A stretch of DNA of 64,000 nucleotides from Macrostomum hystrix (Eukaryota; Platyhelminthes; Macrostomidae). Position numbers and translations under genes: made by a program. This document shows positions 21,905 to 34,449 of this stretch, piece by piece. The stretch spans positions 15,842,501-15,906,500 of the forward strand of contig CATNEN010000039.1 in assembly GCA_950097015.1 (NCBI GenBank), written 5' to 3'. Within the stretch, counting starts at the first letter, position 1. Each line of letters begins with the position of its first letter. The notes beneath the pieces were generated by a model, which had not been told where the DNA came from, made no database searches, and saw only the letters and a program-made list of their open reading frames with translations.

Positions 21905-23780
21905 TAGAATACTTTTTGTTTTTCATTTGATTAGGTTTATTTATTAAATCTTAATGACAGCTATATCAATGACTATAATTAATTCATAATTAAATTCTTA
22001 TCATAACAACTGCACAAGTTGTTGTGACTAGATTTCTGTAAGCATAATCTATATTGTTCGTTCTAACGCACTGAACTCCACAAATACCCTGAATCCCCGA
22101 TTTATTAAGAACAAGTTTTACGAAATATGACTTGACATATCAGTTCCTTTTAAAAGGCTCACTAAAAGGATACAAATGTTAGTTTTTAATATTTTATTTT
22201 GATTTACAAGCTAAAGTATAGAATCTAAGATGCAAATTGAAAAATATACTATTGTAAAATATAGAGACGTGTAGCTAATATAACATGAAAAAATACTGTG
22301 ATAATCATGGGCAATAGAAATTCTTACATACATTCACATATTTTAAAAAGTTTGGTTATAATCTCAAATAGCTAAATAATAATCAAGAATACTGTAGAAA
22401 GACTTGCTTGCAAAAAAAACAACTAAATATATAAAGATTTAATCAGTTTCTTCAAAGCTTTAATATTGAAAACCTGTAATTGTATGCTCATGTAAAAGCA
22501 ATCGAAAATATAGATAAAATGTGCACATAAGTTATAAGAAAACGCCAATGGGTTATAGAATGCATAAAAAGGTGTTCTAGATTAGAGTTTCTACACTAAG
22601 TTTACTTAATAAAATCTAAATCTGTTAAATATTGTTCTGAGAATCGCTAATTACTTCCAAAAAGTCTTGTGACAGCAGAAAAGGACATATTTTTTTACTT
22701 TCACGGAAATGTAGCGTGGCAAAAATGCTGTGTTGAATCCTTCGTCATTGATAAATGGGTGATAAATGTGTGCTACATATATTTAAAACAGAAATAATAA
22801 ATTATAGATTTAAACTACTATATAAAAGATACAGATATTTCAAACATAAAAAAACCTTTTTTCGTAAGTATATGTAAATTTTTTGTTTAGAACAATGTGT
22901 CGTAATTAATTAATATCGTCCGGAAAAACCTTAGTCATATGGACGAAACAACTGAATTTTATTACTTTGAATACTGAGAAAATTCTTCAATGTGCATACA
23001 TACAAATGCATGAATGAATAAACTTACTTTTAAATCAGTCTGCATATTCATCGCAGTTATTCAGATTGACTGAGTTTACATGCACATGCAGCAAGCTTTA
23101 TACGCCGTTAAATACGCAGCCAATTTTTTCACTTCTTCTATGACCTATAGTTTTACTTACAGTTATTCGTTTCTGGAGCGGCAGCTGTATGTTGAGGTAA
23201 CCAAAATTTAGTACGTAGAATATAAATGAATTAAACTGTAAATGAAGAACAAAACTCGATTAGAATTTACGGAATATAAAGCGAAGTTTTCGTCCTGCAT
23301 TCGTCCTGCACTTCGTCCGGATTTAGGATTTTATTTTTTGGGTAACAATGCGTGCTAATATGATTATAACATGTACATTTACAAATTCGAACACGCATGA
23401 TACGCGTACATGTACAGGATGAATCCATTTCAATTTATTGAAAAAGAATCCATATAAAGAAACGATTCAGTAATCGACATAAAAAATTATTTTAGATATA
23501 TATTTCTTTATATCGTGTACAGTACTACGAATTCAGACAGTTAACAATAGTTTAATAGAGAAATAAAGCACCGAAATGTTCCCGACTGCATGAAATGAAA
23601 TTTTATTTATATTTACGTTCTACTATATAGTTTTAAGTCTAGTTTATTTTTAATATATAATAATGCAGCCGACTCTAAATTTGTAAAATATTTTTTTAAC
23701 AAAAGTCGTAAGACCAAACAAATAATAATAATAAATATTGAAATTGTCCAGGTGTATGCTGACATGTGCCGCTGGATGAA
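21905..23780. other. AT-rich intergenic region
   Basis: Strongly AT-rich with no exon-like sequence. It separates the TMEM43 5' end from the LRRC71 3' end, so it should contain the TMEM43 promoter and the LRRC71 3' UTR. Confidence 0.5.
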
Positions 23781-23781
23781 T

Positions 23782-26700
23782 TTAAGTGTCACCAACTCCT
23801 GGCCTAAGCGGGTCTTTGGCATTCAACGCGTCCTCCAAAGCTTTGTAGCTCTCGGTTTCCGTGGAGAACGGATTGCCCTGGAGATAATTTTAAGAAGTGC
23901 ATGCAATTTAACCGTCAGTCAAATCTAGGTTAGAACGGCATGTTCTACCAAAATCTAATAGGGCAGCTCACCTGCAACATCAGTTTGAGCATGCCAGTCC
24001 CGTGCACTTTCTGCTTGGCCATGTAGGCCTCCTGATATTTAATGGCCGTCTTCCATTCCTCGATGCCGCGATCAGTGATTTGATTTCCTGGAACGCAATA
24101 TATTAACGATTTACTGACCCATTCAGCGCCGACTGATTGAGTCTGAAGGACTGGTTAAAATCCTCTCTCTCTCTCATTTAATAGTTAATTTTCATTGGCT
24201 GACGAGTTTAAAGGGTGATTCAATAAGGGGAGTAACCACAAGCTGCACTAAAATTAGCAACAAATTTGCCTTGGCCAATTGAATTTTATCGGCTACTGTT
24301 TGTCACGTGCTTAAATTTAAGTAGAATGGGGTAGATGAGGGGGTTCCCAAAAAGCTATTGTGAATCCCAAATTCACAATTTTGAGCAAATAGCCCGGGTT
24401 TTCAACCGAAGTTGAGCATAAGATCGCATGTCCCTAATTTTTTTAAATATGCGCCAATGTTATTTTGGATAGTATTATAAAATTTTTCTCGCAAGTGATA
24501 AAATAAAGAGCAAAATAGCAAAATAACACTAAATAACAGTCCGTATTTTTTCGAGAAATGTTATGGTGAATTTTTTATTTGAATACGTGAATGTTATACC
24601 AAATTATAAGTAAAACACTTCTCCAATACGGTTGAACACTATTCATACTACTTACAAAGTTTCAGTAGATTTGCATCAGCGTATCGATTGCTTTTGCTAA
24701 ATGTTTTATTACCGTCGGAAATTTTATAACAAAAGAACCAATGAATAAAAATAGTACAGATTTAAAAAAATCAATTCAATCAATGTTATGGTCAAATGGA
24801 ACTCACGCGACAAGTTGAGCAGGGCCAAAGCATAGTTGCCTGGCACTAGCAGGTGGCCAGGAGCGAAGCTGGCATCGGCACGTTCAAGCAGAGGGTGCTC
24901 AGAGTCGAAGTGAACCTCCGTTTGCTATTTTGATTGGTAAAAACAAAAATTTATTCGTTTAATTAGTTTTTAATTGCCGTTCAACAGTAGAAAAAGCAAC
25001 CAATCGTCATGAAAACCCAGTACAATGGCAAGCAGTTTCTGCTCCATCCGATGAAAAAAACTTCCAGAATCACAAAACATCGGCATCGTCGAGATATTCA
25101 AAGATTCTCGTCGGGGTGTCTGCGGACGGCTTTGAAATTTTGTTCATTATGGGCGGAAAATTTTGATTCAGATGGGTGGACTTTCACGAAAATCGGTCAC
25201 TCGGTTTGGGAAGTATCGTGAAGTACTCGTAGGAAGTGATTGTTTGACATATCCCCCGTGCTTTTTCTCCAGGTGGAAAAATAGCGTGGTCGATCTACTG
25301 TCAAATCCGTTCTACGCTACTTACAGTAGACGCAATGGTAAATAGCAGCCAAAAATAATCTCACCTCTGGCTCGGGCTGGGGCGTGGCCACTTTAACCCG
25401 GGCACCGCGGCCTTTGCCAGACTTGGCGCCGGCTTTGGCATCTTTGTCCTTGTCCTGGGCAGCTGCGTGTGGGTAAGCAAAGGCAATTTATTCTGACTTT
25501 TTACCGAAATCAGAAATCCCACCAAAGTTCGACATTCGCTTACCCTTTCCCTTTGCCTTCGGATCCTCTTTGGCTGGCGTTTTGCCTTTAGCTTTGTCAT
25601 CTGGCTTGGCTTTCTCGTCCTGGAAATGAATGGGAGTAAATGCGTTGGTGTGTTCAATGATTACTCTTCCCCTTTCTCTTCCCCTTTCTATTCCCCTTTC
25701 TCTTCCCCTCTCTTCCCCTTTCTCTTCCCCTTTCTCTTCCCCTTTCTCTTTCCCTTTCTCTTCCCCTTTCTCTTCCCCTTTCTCTTTCCCTTTCTCTTTC
25801 CCTTTCTCTTTCCCTTTCTCTTCCCCTTTCTCTTTCCCTTTCTCTTCCCCTTTCTCTTCCCCTTTCTCTTCCCCTTTCTCTTTCCCTTTCTCTTCCCCTT
25901 TCTCTTCCCCTCTCTTCCCCTTTCTCTTCCCCTTTCTCTTTCCCTTTCTCTTCCCCTTTCTCTTCCCCTTTCTCTTCGCCTTTCTCTTCCCCATTTCTCT
26001 TTCCCTCTCTCTTCCTTATCTTACTCATCCTCCACATTCAGTTCCTCATCCTTCTCATTCATTACCTCATCCTTCTCATTCATTACCTCATCCTTCTCAT
26101 TCATTAGCTCATCCTTCTCATTCATTACCTCATCCTTCTCATTCATTACCTCATCCTTCTCATTCATTACCTCATCCTTCTCATTCATTACCTCATCCTT
26201 CTCATTCATTACCTCATCCTTCTCATTCATTACCTCATCCTTCTCATTCATTACCTCATCCTTCTCATTCATTACCTCATACTTCTCATTCATTACCTCA
26301 TCCTTCTCATTCATTACCTCATCCTTCTCATTCATTAGCTCATCCTTCTCATTCATTACCTCATCCTTCTCATTCATTACCTCATCCTTCTCATTCATTA
26401 CCTCATCCTTCTCATTCATTACCTCATCCTTCTCATTCATTACCTCATCCTTCTCATTCATTACCTCATCCTTCTCATTCATTACCTCATACTTCTCATT
26501 CATTACCTCATCCTTCTCATTCATTACCTCATCCTTCTCATTCATTAGCTCATCCTTCTCATTCATTACCTCATCCTTCTCATTCATTACCTCATCCTTC
26601 TCATTCATTACCTCATCCTTCTCATTCATTACCTCATCCTTCTCATTCATTACCTCATCCTTCTCATTCATTACCTCATCCTTCTCATTCATTACCTCAT

Positions 26701-29700
26701 CCTTCTCATTCATTACCTCATCCTTCTCATTCATTACCTCATACTTCTCATTCAGTTCCTCATTACATCAGCCACTTCCTTATCTTCACCACCTTCTCAT
26801 TACCTTCTTTCCCTTTCCTGCAGTCTTGGCGGCAGCAACGGCGGCCGCAGCTCCGCCGGCCTTCTTGTCGCGGTCCTTCTCGATGCTGCGAACGCTCGCG
26901 GGCCGGTCCGCTCCCTTGCGACTCGGCGGCGGCTGATCGGAGAGTTAAATAAGCGTCATGTTTATTAGGTTACATTTTAGTTTTTGTGTAACTACTCCTA
27001 CTGATAGTAGTAATATTCGGCATCCAATTCTGATTACTTATTAATCAAGAAGATAGACATGGTATTGTAAATAACAATCAGATTAATTAGACGTCAAGCT
27101 AATCAAACATTGACTCCGCAAAGAACAGAAAATTAGCAGAGCAGTTTGTTATTCAATTGATAAGTACAAACACGTCAATCGGACAGAAATATCGCCAATA
27201 AAAACTGTAAAAGTAGTAAAACTGCTTTTGACAAAAAATCATTAGACTCAAGTGTCGGCAAGCTTAAATACTTGTACTTTTCATACGTTAGAGATTAAAC
27301 GGGATTTAGACAAAGCTAGAGAAATTAGTGGCAACAACACGGCATGTTGCTATGCGATTACTAAGGGCAACGCAAGGCAAACGCAAGCTGCAGGTACCGT
27401 GGCGTGGGAAGAATCTGGCCGACTCTGCCGACTCTCTCTGTCGGGCTAAAATAATTAATTTGGCGATTGACAGAAGTTAAATAAAGCGAGGAAAACAGCA
27501 AATTAGAAAATGAGAAGACTAGACAACTACCACACTGTACAAATGGTCGAGACCTAGGTTAGATAAAAAGAAAGCAGGTCTCTAATTTGCTAAGGTTTCT
27601 GATTGGCTGCGGTTTCTCATTGGCTAAGGTTTCTGATTGGCTGCGGTTTCTTATTGGCTGAGGTTTCTCATTGGCTGAGGTTTCTCATTGGCTGAGGTTT
27701 CTGATACTTAAAACTCTTGTGCAAAAATACAATTTCTTTTGTATTTCAGTTCAGGTATTTTAAAAAGCAATAAAATTCTACAGAACAGTAGAAGTTGGTG
27801 CTATCGACTGTAAAACGTGCCAAAGTTAATCGACGACATCGACGACAAAACAATTAAACGAAAGAACTGAATTCTCACAGACTCACAGATGAAATGTCAC
27901 AGACTGCACTAGGCTATGTGTAATAAATATACGAGCTCGATTTTTTTCACTGCTTACCGTTGTCGCTGACTGCACGTCAATATGTTTAGTTAGGAGGGTT
28001 GTCTGTTAATTATTTGTATTCTTTTGAAGTTGGTTAGTAGTCAGAGCGATCCAGTGCGAAGCAGAAATACGCTAGACTATCTAAATGCCTGGATTTCGAA
28101 AATTCCTGATTGACTGAAATTTCTGATTGGCTAGATTTCTGATTGGATTGATTTATTATTGCCTGGGATTTCTGATTGGCTGGGATTTCTGATTGGCTAG
28201 ATTTCTGATTGGCTAGATTTCTGATTGGCTGAGATTTCGGATTGGTCAACATATTCATTAGTTTTTATATTGGCAAATATTAATAGCTGTATTCTTCTTC
28301 CACTATTTCTACATCACTGAATCGCTTTTGGGAAAATCAATCGAATGCGCAACACGGAAGTGACGTTGTTCAGCCCTGTGTTTAAGCTAGAAAATACCAT
28401 GAGGATTTCTTATCTAATAGCTTTCGTTAGTTAAGTTAAGAGTTCTACTGAATGAATATCTGAAATTCTGAATAAAAAGACATATTTTTTGCAGTTTTAC
28501 CCAGGGCAGAACAATGTCGCTAAATAGATCATTCAGCAGGGCTGAGAACTTACAACGCGCAGTTGAGAATTAGTGTTAGCATTGGTGTGGCTATGGCTAT
28601 GGCTATGGTTAGTGCTAGTTGAGCTAGCGTTGCCGTGGCTACCAGCGACGACGCTATTTGGCGCCAATTCAAATGCAGCCGAACTCACACTGATACCGGA
28701 GCGGGCGTCCACGGACATAAGGCGTCGGCGCTGGACTGTCTCCTCGTGAGTGAGGAAGAAGCGAGAGCAGACCCGGGCCAGGGCGACCGCGGACCGGTCG
28801 GTCAGACGGTTGTTGCTAAGCGACAGGTGAAGCAGCGTGCGGTTGGTGCGCAACGACTGGAGGCGGGGCAGATAGAGACGGATTTGCTGATAGTGGACAC
28901 CCTAGCTGACCATTCACTGACCCTAATGTCAGTGGACAGCCTGGGCAAAGCTAGTGGATACCCAGATGGAAGCTAGTGGACACCCAGATGGAAGCTAGTG
29001 GACACCCAGGTTGTAGCTTGTGGACCCCAGGTAATAGCTGATGGACACCCAGGTGAAACATAGTGGACACCCAGGTGAAACATAGCGGACACACAGGTGA
29101 AGCATAGTGGACACCCAGGTGAAACATAGTGGACACCCAGGTGTAGCTAGTGGACACCCAGGTGATAGCTAGTGGACACCCCAGGGGGAAGCTAGGGGAC
29201 TATTCGACCATAATAATAGAGGGCAATAAGCAGTACGGACCTTCGACAAAGCTTCCACGCCATCGTCACCAATGCAGTTTGATGACAAGTCCAGCGACAC
29301 CAGCTTCGAGGGTGTCTCGCGCAGGCCGTCCAGCTGTTTAGCGATGGCCACCGCAGCTCGGTCGCCGAGCTGGTTGAATCTCAGTCGCAGCTTTGTGAGG
29401 CTATGTGAGGGTGGAGATCAACAGATGCTTAGTGTCTACTGTCAGTAGTGTGTAAAAAGTATACAATAATTTAAAGAACTCGCTGCCATCTCATAGCCAA
29501 CTTACTTGCTATCAACTCGGATCAACTCAGCAAAGACTTCTTCATCAGCCACTGGTCCGTTGGACTCCAACGCCAAAGAGCGCAGATTCGGCATGCGTTC
29601 CAAAAGTTGAGCCAGAGTGTCAACGATGCTGACGTCGGCTGCCACGCGCCACAGACTTTTGGTGATGAAAAATAGCGAATTTATACTTGACATTTTACAT

Positions 29701-31393
29701 GTACTTTTAGGATGGGAAAATGCCGTACTTTTCAGTATGTAAACTGAACATAGCATAAGGAGGGGTACAGTGGCTCCATTAGCCACTGTAGAAACAGGGG
29801 GGTAGAAATCCTGAAGGGTGTGGCTTTATTTTTAGAACAATCTACGAAATTGTACATGCGCACGTGGATCTACATTCACTTTCTTTTTCAAAGCTATTTT
29901 TAGAAGCGACATGAGCTTTATCTAAGTACATTCACTTTCCGCAACTAGCTATTTTTAGAGCATATGCATTATTTCAACTTTAAACACGAAAATTTTTGTC
30001 ACAAAACGAAGTTTAACCAACCCCCAGAGTTCTCACTTGATGCTGTGAAGTTTTTGCAGTTTCTCAAAGCAGCGTCCCAAAGTGAGCAGCATCGGTGCCT
30101 GCAGCTTCCAGTCCTTGATGAAGACCTCCGTGACGCTGTCCTGCTTATCCGGATTGTCCATTTCAACTTGAATGCTCGGCTTCATCAGTTCCAAATAGTT
30201 TTTCACGATGAATGTCTTCGGCTTGAAGCCAAGCAGTTCCATTACGGCTGTCGAGAAGAAGCGCGTTAGGATTTTTTAAGTTGGCTGACACATCATTTGG
30301 TGACACTAGACCCGCAGCAAGCAAGGAGGCAATCCTGCACATTCCGCTGACTCCTGAGCACACACGCACACAGGTGTGTACATCTGCCCTGACTTTCTCA
30401 TCGTGAGGCAGTGACACTCTCCCTGTGCTTTGTAGGTTGGCCCTCAAGGGTGTAAATTGTAAAATCTCTAGGAATATAAGTGAGTTAGTATTGGGACCTG
30501 ACACGCGGATAAAACACTGTATTAGTTTCGTTAAATTGGTTTCCATGACAACTGTAGCTTGGTCTCAGTGAAACACGTTTGGTTTACACATGTGAAAATA
30601 CGAAGTCTGAAAAACATGGATTCGACACGATCGAATGCTCAGATAGGTAACTCACTAATTAAAAAAAAATACAAGGGATAATTTTTTGAGGCAACGAAAA
30701 CTCCTGGCAAGTATTTTTACCCCAATCATCCAGCGGCTGCCCTCGTTCGTCGTCTGATTCTGAGTCTGGGAATATTTCGCCGCGTTAGAGGTTTGAGCTT
30801 TTGTTTTTTAATTTTTAATTCTATTATTACTCGTCGTCAGTTCGCCGGCGAGTAAGCTATTCTGCTACCCCTAAGATGACACAGATTTTTCATCGAGAGG
30901 CGTCTCAGTCTCACCTTTCTCCTCTGGCGACTCCTCCTCAGGCTCAGCCAGCTGCTGCTGCTGTTGCTGTGCGGCGGCCTTCTTGTCCTCCTTGCCCTTC
31001 TTGCCAGTCGGCACCTGGGCATGCTCGATCTGTGTGGACGACGCGTAGAATAATTAATTACAGAATTATTTAAACTAAGGATAAAATAATTATTGCATCA
31101 TTCAAACAAAAATTCCGCTCCACCTTGTCGGGCGAAGTGGGTCTCTTGGCTCGCAGCACAACAGGCGGAGGCCGGCATATTTCTGCTTCTTTGCACAGCT
31201 CAGCAAAATCCGTCTGAAAGTTTCCAGTTGGCTGGTACGGGTCTGTAAAGAAATAATTGAATAGTCTTTGCAATATAAAATTATAACAAAGCTGATAAAA
31301 CGCTAGTTCAAAATGTCCGGGCCGCCTACCCGGCTCCTTGTCGTCCGGTTCTTCGCTGCGCGCAGATCTTTCGCTTTTTTTTGCTCGGCCCAT
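23782..31393 (-). CDS. LRRC71: Leucine-rich repeat-containing protein 71 orthologue
   Basis: Fourteen exons join in frame to 609 residues (human LRRC71 is about 560). Exons: 31393-31330, 31242-31124, 31029-30915, 30765-30721, 30247-30037, 29655-29506, 29400-29241, 28886-28554, 26932-26804, 25619-25544, 25462-25365, 24924-24807, 24087-23972, 23877-23782. Every junction has GT..AG and phases agree. Family signatures: TGNFQTDFAELCKEA near residue 35; KLQKLHSINLWRV, DSNLTKLRLRFNQLGD and SLDLSSNCIGDDG in the LRR core (about 175-310); LTHEETVQRRRLM after it; a lysine-rich low-complexity linker (about 400-500); then LVPGNYALALLNLSRN and a conserved C-terminal block. LRRC71 has no known enzymatic activity; LRRs imply protein binding. 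An acceptor (ATTTTTCAG) lies 19 nt before the ATG. Several introns hold minisatellites, a TIR element or interspersed repeats. The GTCCGT donor after exon 7 is weak. Confidence 0.93.
24985..25300. mobile_element. Internally deleted TIR element (MITE) in LRRC71 intron
   Basis: Starts CAGTAGAAA and ends GTGGTCGATCTACTG, an imperfect terminal inverted repeat shared with the elements at 45652 and 54758. The internal parts AACCAATCGTCATGAAAA, CTTCCAGAATCACAAAACAT and CGGTCACTCGGTTTGGGA match those copies. TCAA flanks both ends and may be a 4-bp target duplication, although the other copies do not show it. No transposase is encoded. Confidence 0.75.
25665..26035. repeat. Intronic pyrimidine minisatellite, 12-bp unit (LRRC71 intron 9)
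   Basis: About 30 copies of CCTTTCTCTTCC/CCTTTCTCTTTC. The sense (minus) transcript of LRRC71 reads this as a polypurine GGGAAGAGAAAG tract close to the exon-10 acceptor. Confidence 0.92.
26036..26760. repeat. Intronic minisatellite, 21-bp unit (LRRC71 intron 9)
   Basis: About 34 copies of a 21-bp unit with core ATTCATTACCTCATCCTTCT. Marker variants TTAGCTC (26104, 26335, 26545) and CATACTTC (26280, 26491, 26740) recur every 10-11 units, so a block of about 210-250 bp has been amplified. The minus-strand MNEKDEV frame is seven codons per unit and is an artefact. Confidence 0.93.
27590..27712. repeat. Short minisatellite, 17-bp unit (LRRC71 intron 8)
   Basis: About seven copies of ATTGGCTGAGGTTTCTC. 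Each unit contains ATTGG, an inverted CCAAT motif. Confidence 0.8.
28085..28245. repeat. Short minisatellite, 16-17-bp unit (LRRC71 intron 8)
   Basis: About nine copies of TCTGATTGGCTAGATT and a GGGATTT variant. It shares the TGATTGGCT core with the array at 27590 in the same intron, so the two are probably related. Confidence 0.8.
28955..29195. repeat. Minisatellite, 22-bp unit (LRRC71 intron 7)
   Basis: About 11 imperfect copies of a 22-bp unit with core TAGTGGACACCCAGGTGAAA. It fills two thirds of the 354-bp intron. Confidence 0.85.
30335..30460 (+). repeat. Interspersed repeat, family A copy 1 (LRRC71 intron 4)
   Basis: CTGACTCCTGAG, then GCCCTGACTTTCTCATCGT, then GTGCTTTGTAGGTTGGCCCT. 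The same ordered blocks occur inverted at 47575-47705 and in part at 33835-33915. The central CCTGAC-loop-GTNAGG can fold as a small hairpin. No coding content. Confidence 0.65.
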
Positions 31394-31411
31394 CTGAAGT
31401 AGCTTAGCCGC

Positions 31412-31421
31412 GCTGAAAAAT
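31412..31421 (-). promoter_or_regulatory. Splice acceptor just upstream of LRRC71 ATG (trans-splice candidate)
   Basis: The minus strand reads TTTATTTTTCAG before a 19-nt leader and the ATG at 31393. A second AG (CTACTTCAG) abuts the ATG. Confidence 0.4.
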
Positions 31422-31424
31422 AAA

Positions 31425-33120
31425 TTTGAATGCAAAGGTGAGGCAGAGGTGAGGAAAGCTCATCAATTAAAATAAAATAAAAATATAAAACTTAAAACAT
31501 TTTTCATCCGTTTTTTTCTTTATTAGCTCATGCTGTCGGAAAAATGAACACAGTATGTTGGTTAAACCTTAGTGCTCCAATTTTTAATTGCTAAAACACA
31601 AAGTTACTAAATAATGTTGTAGTATACATGATGTAGTAGTATACATAACCATAATCAATGATATGTTGGTTATGGTTTTATGTTGTTATATATTCACCCA
31701 TACAACTTCATAATAGGTTTTCTTCTTGACATATTTTTATGTGTATGAATGAGCTCTACAACAATGAAATAACATGTTTATGAAATAGCATGACAAATTA
31801 GTACTTTAAATTTGCATCTTGATAGAATAAAAAAATAAAAATAGCAGTTATAAAGAATTTTTATGCAGTTCATTTGAGTGTAACTGATTTCGTGTGTTTA
31901 AAGAAGTAAACCCACTTCTGAAAACTTAATTATACATGACTATGTACTTGCAATGCGAAAGGAAATAAGCAGCGTATGTAGCACTTCTATTAGTGCTAGA
32001 ATTATCTAGAATAACTATATAGAAAGCAACAGACTATGATACATTTACATAAACTAGCTTTAAATTAGCTTAAAATGCTTTTGTATGTCATAGTAAATAA
32101 AAGCATTTTACATGAAAGTTAGTTTTTTTTAGTATTTGGTAGGCATTTTATTAATCTTCTGGAAGCAATTTCCAACTTTGCTTAATTTTATTGGGACGAA
32201 ATGAATTTGGGCTTCAAAAGCGAGATATTAATGTATCGGAAAATTAGCAAGGTCATTCGGCTATTTGAAACAGTAAAAAATTCATATGACATTGTTTTAA
32301 ATTAACTAATCCTTAAAATTGCGTATTGATACTTATACTTTTTGTCTCAATCAGCGAGTTAAAGACTGCAAAGAATTTAATTCGCTAGTTAAAAAAAGTC
32401 AAATCTGCACGGTATCTTTACCTTGACGATAAAGGCAGACAAACAAAGTGTTAAGACTTTTAAGGAGTTGAAACAGACTAAGCCTAATTTGTATTTTAAA
32501 AGTTTACGGAAAATGCCGCTATTATCTTTATATTCATCTCTATACTGCTTCAGCAAATTCTTAAACGACATTTAAAGTGAGGGACGGACCACTTATAGAA
32601 TCACCAATGTAGTATATTATAATTACAGTTGGTCCTGGATTTAAACTTCAATATTGTATTTATTTTAATAGCTAACTTCATAGAAAACCCTACTGTATGA
32701 CGGCATTCGGATTGTATAAAAGTACCCTGTACGTACAGAACATACATTTATGAACATATATATGTATTTTTAGATACAGAAAATACAGTTTGCGATAATA
32801 TTCCCAAAAAACCTCACATTTTTTTTCAAATTTAACCAGAGTTAAGTGTCTAGCTAGCTTTCCGCAGGTAAAATGTTTTCTTGCAGTGTCATTTTTGTTA
32901 GAATTCTTAAGTTTAATAAATATGAATCTCATAATTCGGGTTTCGATAAATTTTTGTCAAGACCCAATAAACTAATCTAACATAATCTATTGGAATACAA
33001 TCATACCGGTGATTTTGCAACAGCGAAAATGCAAATTTAACTCCCATATGCTTCCTTGATTCGAGTGCACTTTATAGCAATGCTTCCGTGAGTAGCGCAA
33101 TCACTTTGAGCAGTTCTAAT
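31425..33120. other. AT-rich intergenic region
   Basis: Strongly AT-rich. No exon, RNA gene or repeat array recognised. The promoter of LRRC71 is expected here if it is not trans-spliced from a distance. Confidence 0.5.
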
Positions 33121-33405
33121 GGCACTCATGGGCATTCTGCTTTCAGCTATTTTCTTCGTCATGTACCTTAGGTCCATCACCAACTGCCAGACACCGCAAA
33201 GGTCTTCCTGGATCAAGGATCAATTCCAATGACTTCAGTCGATGCGCCAGCTGCTATTGACCGCGTTTCAGCGGCCGGACCTCTCCCTCCAATGCACCAT
33301 GAGGGCGTCGACGACCACGGGCGCGTTTTGGTGGCGCAGTTAAACAAGTTCAATTACCAGAACTTGGTAATCTGGTTGGGCCAGGGGGATGAGGACCTTT
33401 AGCTC
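33120..33405 (+). other. GC-rich coding-like island, product unknown
   Basis: Within AT-rich DNA this patch is GC-rich and has two consecutive open frames. ATG at 33120 reads MALMGILLSAIFFVMYLRSI (a hydrophobic, signal- or membrane-like start) for 37 codons. A second frame, from an ATG at 33229, runs 58 codons with a C-terminal half containing QLNKFNYQNLVIWLGQGDED, then a stop at 33400-33402. The frames overlap by a few bases. I do not recognise either peptide. It may be a small gene, an eroded exon or a transposon remnant. Confidence 0.25.
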
Positions 33406-33834
33406 TTTTCAAACTAAAAAATGGGCTTATTTCAATTCATAAAATTCGATGTCAAATGTCTATAGCGCGTAAATTAGGGCCGTAAATGAATTAGTAACGC
33501 CATTTATGTCCACAGAACTCGAAAAAGACTAAGAATTCGGGACCATATAGAATGTTTGTGATAAACCATGTCAAGTCTGCAAATTGTCGATAATGATTTG
33601 GGCCATTGTCTACTGTTAGTTAGTCCCTAATTTAGTTAGTCTAGTTTGTAGTTTGCAGGCAGAGTGAGTTAGTACACTTGTTTACTGCACATTTCAAAAG
33701 ATGGCTTGTTTAGCTTATTTAACACCTGCTCCCACTGAGCTGAAATAGGGGAATAGGATGCGGGCGGGCTAACAGAAAATGACTAGTTTCGAGATTTGGC
33801 CTCAGCGTGAGTATGTAGAACCTGCAGCTGAGGG

Positions 33835-33915
33835 ACACACTCCCTGACTTACTCATTGTCAGGCAGTGTACAGTTGCACTGTGCCTTGAAGATCAAGGGC
33901 TTAAATTGCACGACA
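33835..33915 (+). repeat. Interspersed repeat, family A partial copy
   Basis: CCCTGACTTACTCATTGTCAG, then GTGCCTTGAAGATCAAGGGC and TTAAATTG, in the same order as the copies at 30335 and 47575. The right-hand continuation is GC-rich and differs. Confidence 0.5.
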
Positions 33916-34171
33916 AGCCTCCAAATGGCTTCCCTCCGCGGCTGCGCCCCGAATAAGTGTGGCCTCGCCGCGAAATCGAGCTCAGGGACGTTAAATGTTG
34001 AGAGAGACAAACTTCTTAACTTTTTTAAAACAGTTTTAAGTAGAAAACTGTTACTGTACTGTTGAAATAAACTGTTACAAAAATCAATACTATTGAATGA
34101 ACTGCATTTGCTAAAACGAATTAAAAAAAACTGTTAAATCAAACGGAGGTGTCTCCGTTTTTCCGCCTCAA

Positions 34172-34235
34172 AATCCGCCTCAATTTTTTCCTCCCGTATG
34201 TCTCTCATCCCCTGAAGTCTTCATCGGCCTGGCAC
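34172..34235 (+). repeat. Direct repeat upstream of the RGS gene, copy 1
   Basis: About 62 bp containing CAATTTTTTCCTCCCGTATG and TGAAGTCTTCATCGGCCTGG, repeated at 34450-34518. An 8-bp perfect hairpin, AAACGGAG-GTGT-CTCCGTTT, lies just before it at 34141-34160. Confidence 0.7.
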
Positions 34236-34449
34236 TTTTCTCCAGCTAGTGAATCTGAATCTACACTGCCAGCGGCCTATAGAAAAAGTTCTTCTACAAG
34301 AAAATTATTGTAGAACATTTTTGCACTCAATTTTTGGGCAGCAAAGAGAGGTGGAATAAAAATAGTAAAATTCACGGCGCTTAAGGGCACAAATTGGGGG
34401 TTGTGGAAGGCAGCGCACACGCACGTGTTGCAGGAAGTCCCCATTTGAA

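Noticed and set aside
25626-26952. 436-440-codon plus-strand frames and the MNEKDEV minus-strand frame
   Set aside because: They lie inside an LRRC71 intron and are produced by 12-bp and 21-bp arrays. Only the end at 26804-26932 is a real exon, on the minus strand in its own frame.
27252-27449. 65-codon plus-strand frame in LRRC71 intron 8
   Set aside because: Antisense within an intron, no domain or start context.
30163-30546. Minus-strand frame extending upstream of LRRC71 exon 5
   Set aside because: The part beyond 30247 is intron containing an interspersed repeat; the splice acceptor CGACAG and phase fit the upstream 45-bp exon.
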